Assembly: GCF_051401765.1 (NCBI RefSeq)
Contig: NW_027480493.1
Coordinates: forward strand, 2,418,001-2,482,000
Length of the DNA stretch: 64,000 nucleotides
Origin: Calliopsis andreniformis
Taxonomy: Eukaryota > Arthropoda > Insecta > Hymenoptera > Andrenidae
Direction: 5' to 3'
Shown here: positions 61,516 to 64,000 of the stretch, piece by piece
Layout: the number at the start of each line of letters is the position of its first letter
How positions within the stretch are numbered: the stretch's first letter is position 1
The notes under the pieces: generated by a model
Told to the model about the DNA's origin: nothing
The model's database searches: none
The model's input: the letters and a program-made list of their open reading frames with translations, nothing else
Position numbers and translations under genes: made by a program

Positions 61516-63775
61516 GATTGAGTATTGAGGATGGAGGATGAGGGCTGAGGGCAGAGGATTGAGGTTTGGGTATTGAATCCTGAGAATTCAGGATATTCTA
61601 TTGAGTATTGAGAATTGAGCATTGATGGTTGAGTATTGAGGATTGAGGATTGAGGATTGAGGATTGCAGATTGAGTATTGTGGATTGAAGATTGAGGATT
61701 CAGGATTGAGGATTGAGGATTGAGGATTGAGGATTGAGGATTGAGGATTGAGGATTGAGCATTGAAAATTGAGGATTGGGAATTGAGAACTGACGATTGA
61801 GGATTGAGTATTGAGGATTGAATATTGGGTATTGATGATTGAAGATTGAGGGTTGAGGATTGAGGATTGAGAATGAGGGCTGAGGGTTGAGGATTGAGGT
61901 TTGGGTATAGAATCCTGAGAATTCAGGATATTCTATTGAGCATTGAGGATTTAGGATTGATGGTTGAGTATTGAGGATTGAGAATTGAGGATTGATGTTT
62001 GAGTATTGAAGATTGAGGATTGATGATTGAGCATTGAGGATTGAGTATTGAGGATTGACGCTTGAGGATTGAGGGTTGAGGATGTAGGATTGAAGAGAGA
62101 GGACTGAGTGTTGAGGATTGAGTGTTGAGGATTGATGCTTGAGGTTTGAGATTTGATTATTGAATATTCTGGATTGACTATTGAACAATCAGAATTCAGG
62201 ACGTTCTATTGAGTATTGAGAATTGAGGATTGATGGTTGAGTATTGAGGATTCATGGTTGAGGGTTGAGTGTTGTATATAGAGGATTGAGGATTGAGGAT
62301 TGAGGATTGAGTATTGAAGATTGAGGAATGATGATTGAGGATTGAGGATTGAGGATTGAGGATGAGGGCTGAGTGTTGAGGATTGAGGTTTGAGGTCTGA
62401 GGACTGAGGATTGATGATTGAGAATTGAGGATTGAGGGTTGAGGATTGAGGATTCAGGATTGGGTATTGAGGATTGAAGAATGAGGATTGAGGATTGAGG
62501 ATTGAGTATTGAGGACTGAGGATTGAGTATTGAAGATTGAGTATTGATCACTGAGGATTGAGGATTGAGGATTGAGGATTGAGGATTGAGGATTGAAGAT
62601 TGAATATTGAGGATTGAAGATTCAGGATTGAGGATTGAGGATTGAGAATGGAGGATGTGGGCTGAGGGTTGAGGATTGAGGTTTGAGGACTGAGTAATGA
62701 GGATTAAGGGTTGAGAATTGAGGATTGAGGATTGAGGATTGAAGATTGAGGATTCGGTATTGAGGATTGAAGAATGAGGATTGAGGATTGAGGATGAGGA
62801 TTGAGGATTGAGAATTGAGGATTGAGGATTGAGTATTGAAGATTGAGGATTGATGATTGAAGATTGAGGATTGAGTATTGAGGATTGACGCTTGAGGGTT
62901 GAGGGTTGAGGATGTAGGATTGAAGAGAGAGGACTGAGTGTTGAGGATTGAGTGTTGAGAATTGATGCTTGACGTTTGAGATTTGATTATTGAATATTCT
63001 GGATTGAGTATTGAACCATCAGAATTCGGGATGTTCTATTGAGTATTGAGAATTGAGGATTGATGGTTAAGTATTGAGGATTGATGGTTGAGGGTTGAGT
63101 GTTGAATATAGAGGATTGAGTATTGAGGATTGAGGATTGAGTATTGAAGATTGAGGTTTGAAGACTGAGGAATGAGGATTAAGGGTTGAGAATTGAGGAT
63201 TGAGGATTGAGGATTGAGGATTGAGGATTGAGGATTGAGGATTGAAGATTGAGTATTGAGGATTGAAGGTTGAGGATTGAGGATTGAGGATTGAGGATTG
63301 AAGATTGAAGATTGAATATTGAGGATTGAAGATTGAGGATTGAGTATTGAGGATTGAGGATTGAGTATTGAGTATTGAGGATTGAGTATTGAAGATTGAG
63401 GATTGATGATTGAGGATTGAGGATTGAGGATTGAGGATTGAAGATTGAATATTGATGATTGAATATTGAGGACTGAGGATTGAGTGTTGTGGATTGAGGA
63501 CGAGGACGGAGGGTTGAATATTGATGTTTTAGGTCTGAGGGTTAAGGATTGAGGATTGAGAATTTAGGATTGAGAATGAGGATTGAAGATTGAGGTTTGG
63601 GTATTGAGGATTGAAGAATGAGGATTGAGGATTGACTTTTGAGAATTGAGGATTGCAGGTTGAGTATTGAGGATTGAAGATTGAGTATTGAGGATTGAGG
63701 GCTGAGGATTGAGGATTGATGATTGAGGATTGAAGATTGATTATTGATGATTGAAGATTGAGGACTGAGGATTGA
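61516..63775 (+). repeat. Block Y, copy 2
   Basis: This is a copy of 50311-52572. A at 61584 and 61919, E at 62162 and 62992, EcoRI variants at 62192 and 63022, D at 63498. Two single-base deletions relative to copy 1 turn heptamers into 6-bp units (near 62794, GAGGATGAGG, and near 63574, GAGAATGAGG). Confidence 0.9.
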
Positions 63776-64000
63776 GGATAGAGGATTGAGGATCTAGGAT
63801 TGCAGATTGATTATTGAGGATTGAAGATTGGGGATTGACGATTGAGGATTGAGGATCTAGGACTGGAGATTGATTATAGAGTATTAAGATTGAGAATTGG
63901 GTATTGAGGTTTGAAGAATGAGGATTGAGGATTGGGGATTGAGGATTGAGGATTGAGGATCTAGGATTGGAGATTGAATATTGAGGATTGAAGATTGGGG
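63776..64000 (+). repeat. Segment Q, copy 3 (cut by window end)
   Basis: This matches 52740-52964 at offset 11036. C elements lie at 63791, 63854 and 63958. Against Y/Q copy 1, 167 bp are missing at the left border. The window ends within the unit. Confidence 0.82.

Larger units (their letters stand above)
1..64000 (+). repeat. Heptamer satellite array, unit GAGGATT, spanning the whole window
   Basis: Every part of the window reads as degenerate tandem copies of GAGGATT. Pure runs are short, at most roughly 8-10 units (for example 28210-28267 and 58483-58540). They are separated by variants that mostly keep a 7-bp period: GAAGATT, GAGTATT, GAGGACT, GAGGGTT, GATGATT, GAGAATT, GAGGTTT. Six-base units (GAGGAT, as in GAGGATGAGG) shift the phase here and there. 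The consensus + strand has no C, so the two strands are very unlike in base composition. No stretch longer than a few tens of bases departs from the pattern. The array continues past both window ends. This is satellite DNA of a eukaryotic nucleus; chromosome location and species cannot be told from the sequence. Confidence 0.98.

Noticed and set aside
1..64000. True telomere array
   Set aside because: The unit is not a known telomere repeat and is too degenerate; exact TTTAGGG, TTAGGG or TTAGG runs are not seen. Kept only as a hypothesis of origin.
1..64000. CENP-B box or other centromere-defining motif
   Set aside because: I looked for the TTCG...CGGG pattern; the few CGGG occurrences (landmark G) lack the TTCG half at the right distance.
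1..64000. Stable G-quadruplex array
   Set aside because: G runs are mostly two long and separated by five bases, which allows only weak two-layer structures; runs of four or more G (CGGGG, GGGGG near 3150) are isolated.
1..64000. tRNA, rRNA, other RNA genes, transposons or insertion sequences
   Set aside because: No segment breaks the heptamer pattern long enough to hold one, and no terminal repeats with target duplications are visible.

Overview
The whole window (1-64000) is one uninterrupted satellite array. Its basic unit is a 7-bp repeat, GAGGATT on the + strand (CTCAATC family on the other strand). I see no gene, RNA gene, transposon, CRISPR array or ordinary unique sequence. Both window ends lie inside the repeat. 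A 64-kb array of a 7-bp unit points to heterochromatin of a eukaryotic nuclear genome (pericentromeric, subtelomeric, or on a sex or B chromosome). Nothing in the sequence identifies the lineage.

Adjacent heptamers differ a lot: common variants are GAAGATT, GAGTATT, GAGGACT, GAGGGTT, GATGATT and GAGAATT, plus 6-bp units such as GAGGAT. Blocks of one to several kb, however, recur almost base for base. The array therefore has higher-order organisation: heptamer, then marked sub-repeats (63/104 bp, summing to 167 bp), then blocks of about 1.6-3.9 kb, then super-blocks of 9.5, 11.2 and about 34 kb. Seven recognisable landmark sequences (A-G below) serve as internal markers.

Layout. 1-5250: block X and a first-half-only segment. 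5251-12284: tandem 3.5-kb units U1 and U2. 12285-13218: block T. 13219-18622: tandem units V1 and V2, exactly 2702 bp each. 18623-34395: a mosaic built round block W, with copies at 19110-23880 and 28613-33378 (offset 9498). 34396-48490: a second pass through X, U, U, T, V that matches 1-18.7 kb but differs by discrete deletions and a missing V copy. 48491-64000: a more rearranged section with Y (50311-52572 and 61516-63775), Z (53301-54929 and 56567-58195), a diverged T/V-like part (58196-60330) and a third piece of X (60331-60995).

Most length differences I could measure between near-identical copies are whole numbers of heptamers (7, 14, 56, 98, 182, 196, 2702 bp). This suggests unequal exchange or replication slippage held in heptamer register. 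Long open frames exist only on the minus strand (up to 609 codons, NPQSSIL-type repeats). They follow arithmetically from the heptamer and are not reported as genes. Block borders are hand-placed and good to roughly 10-30 bp unless stated as exact.
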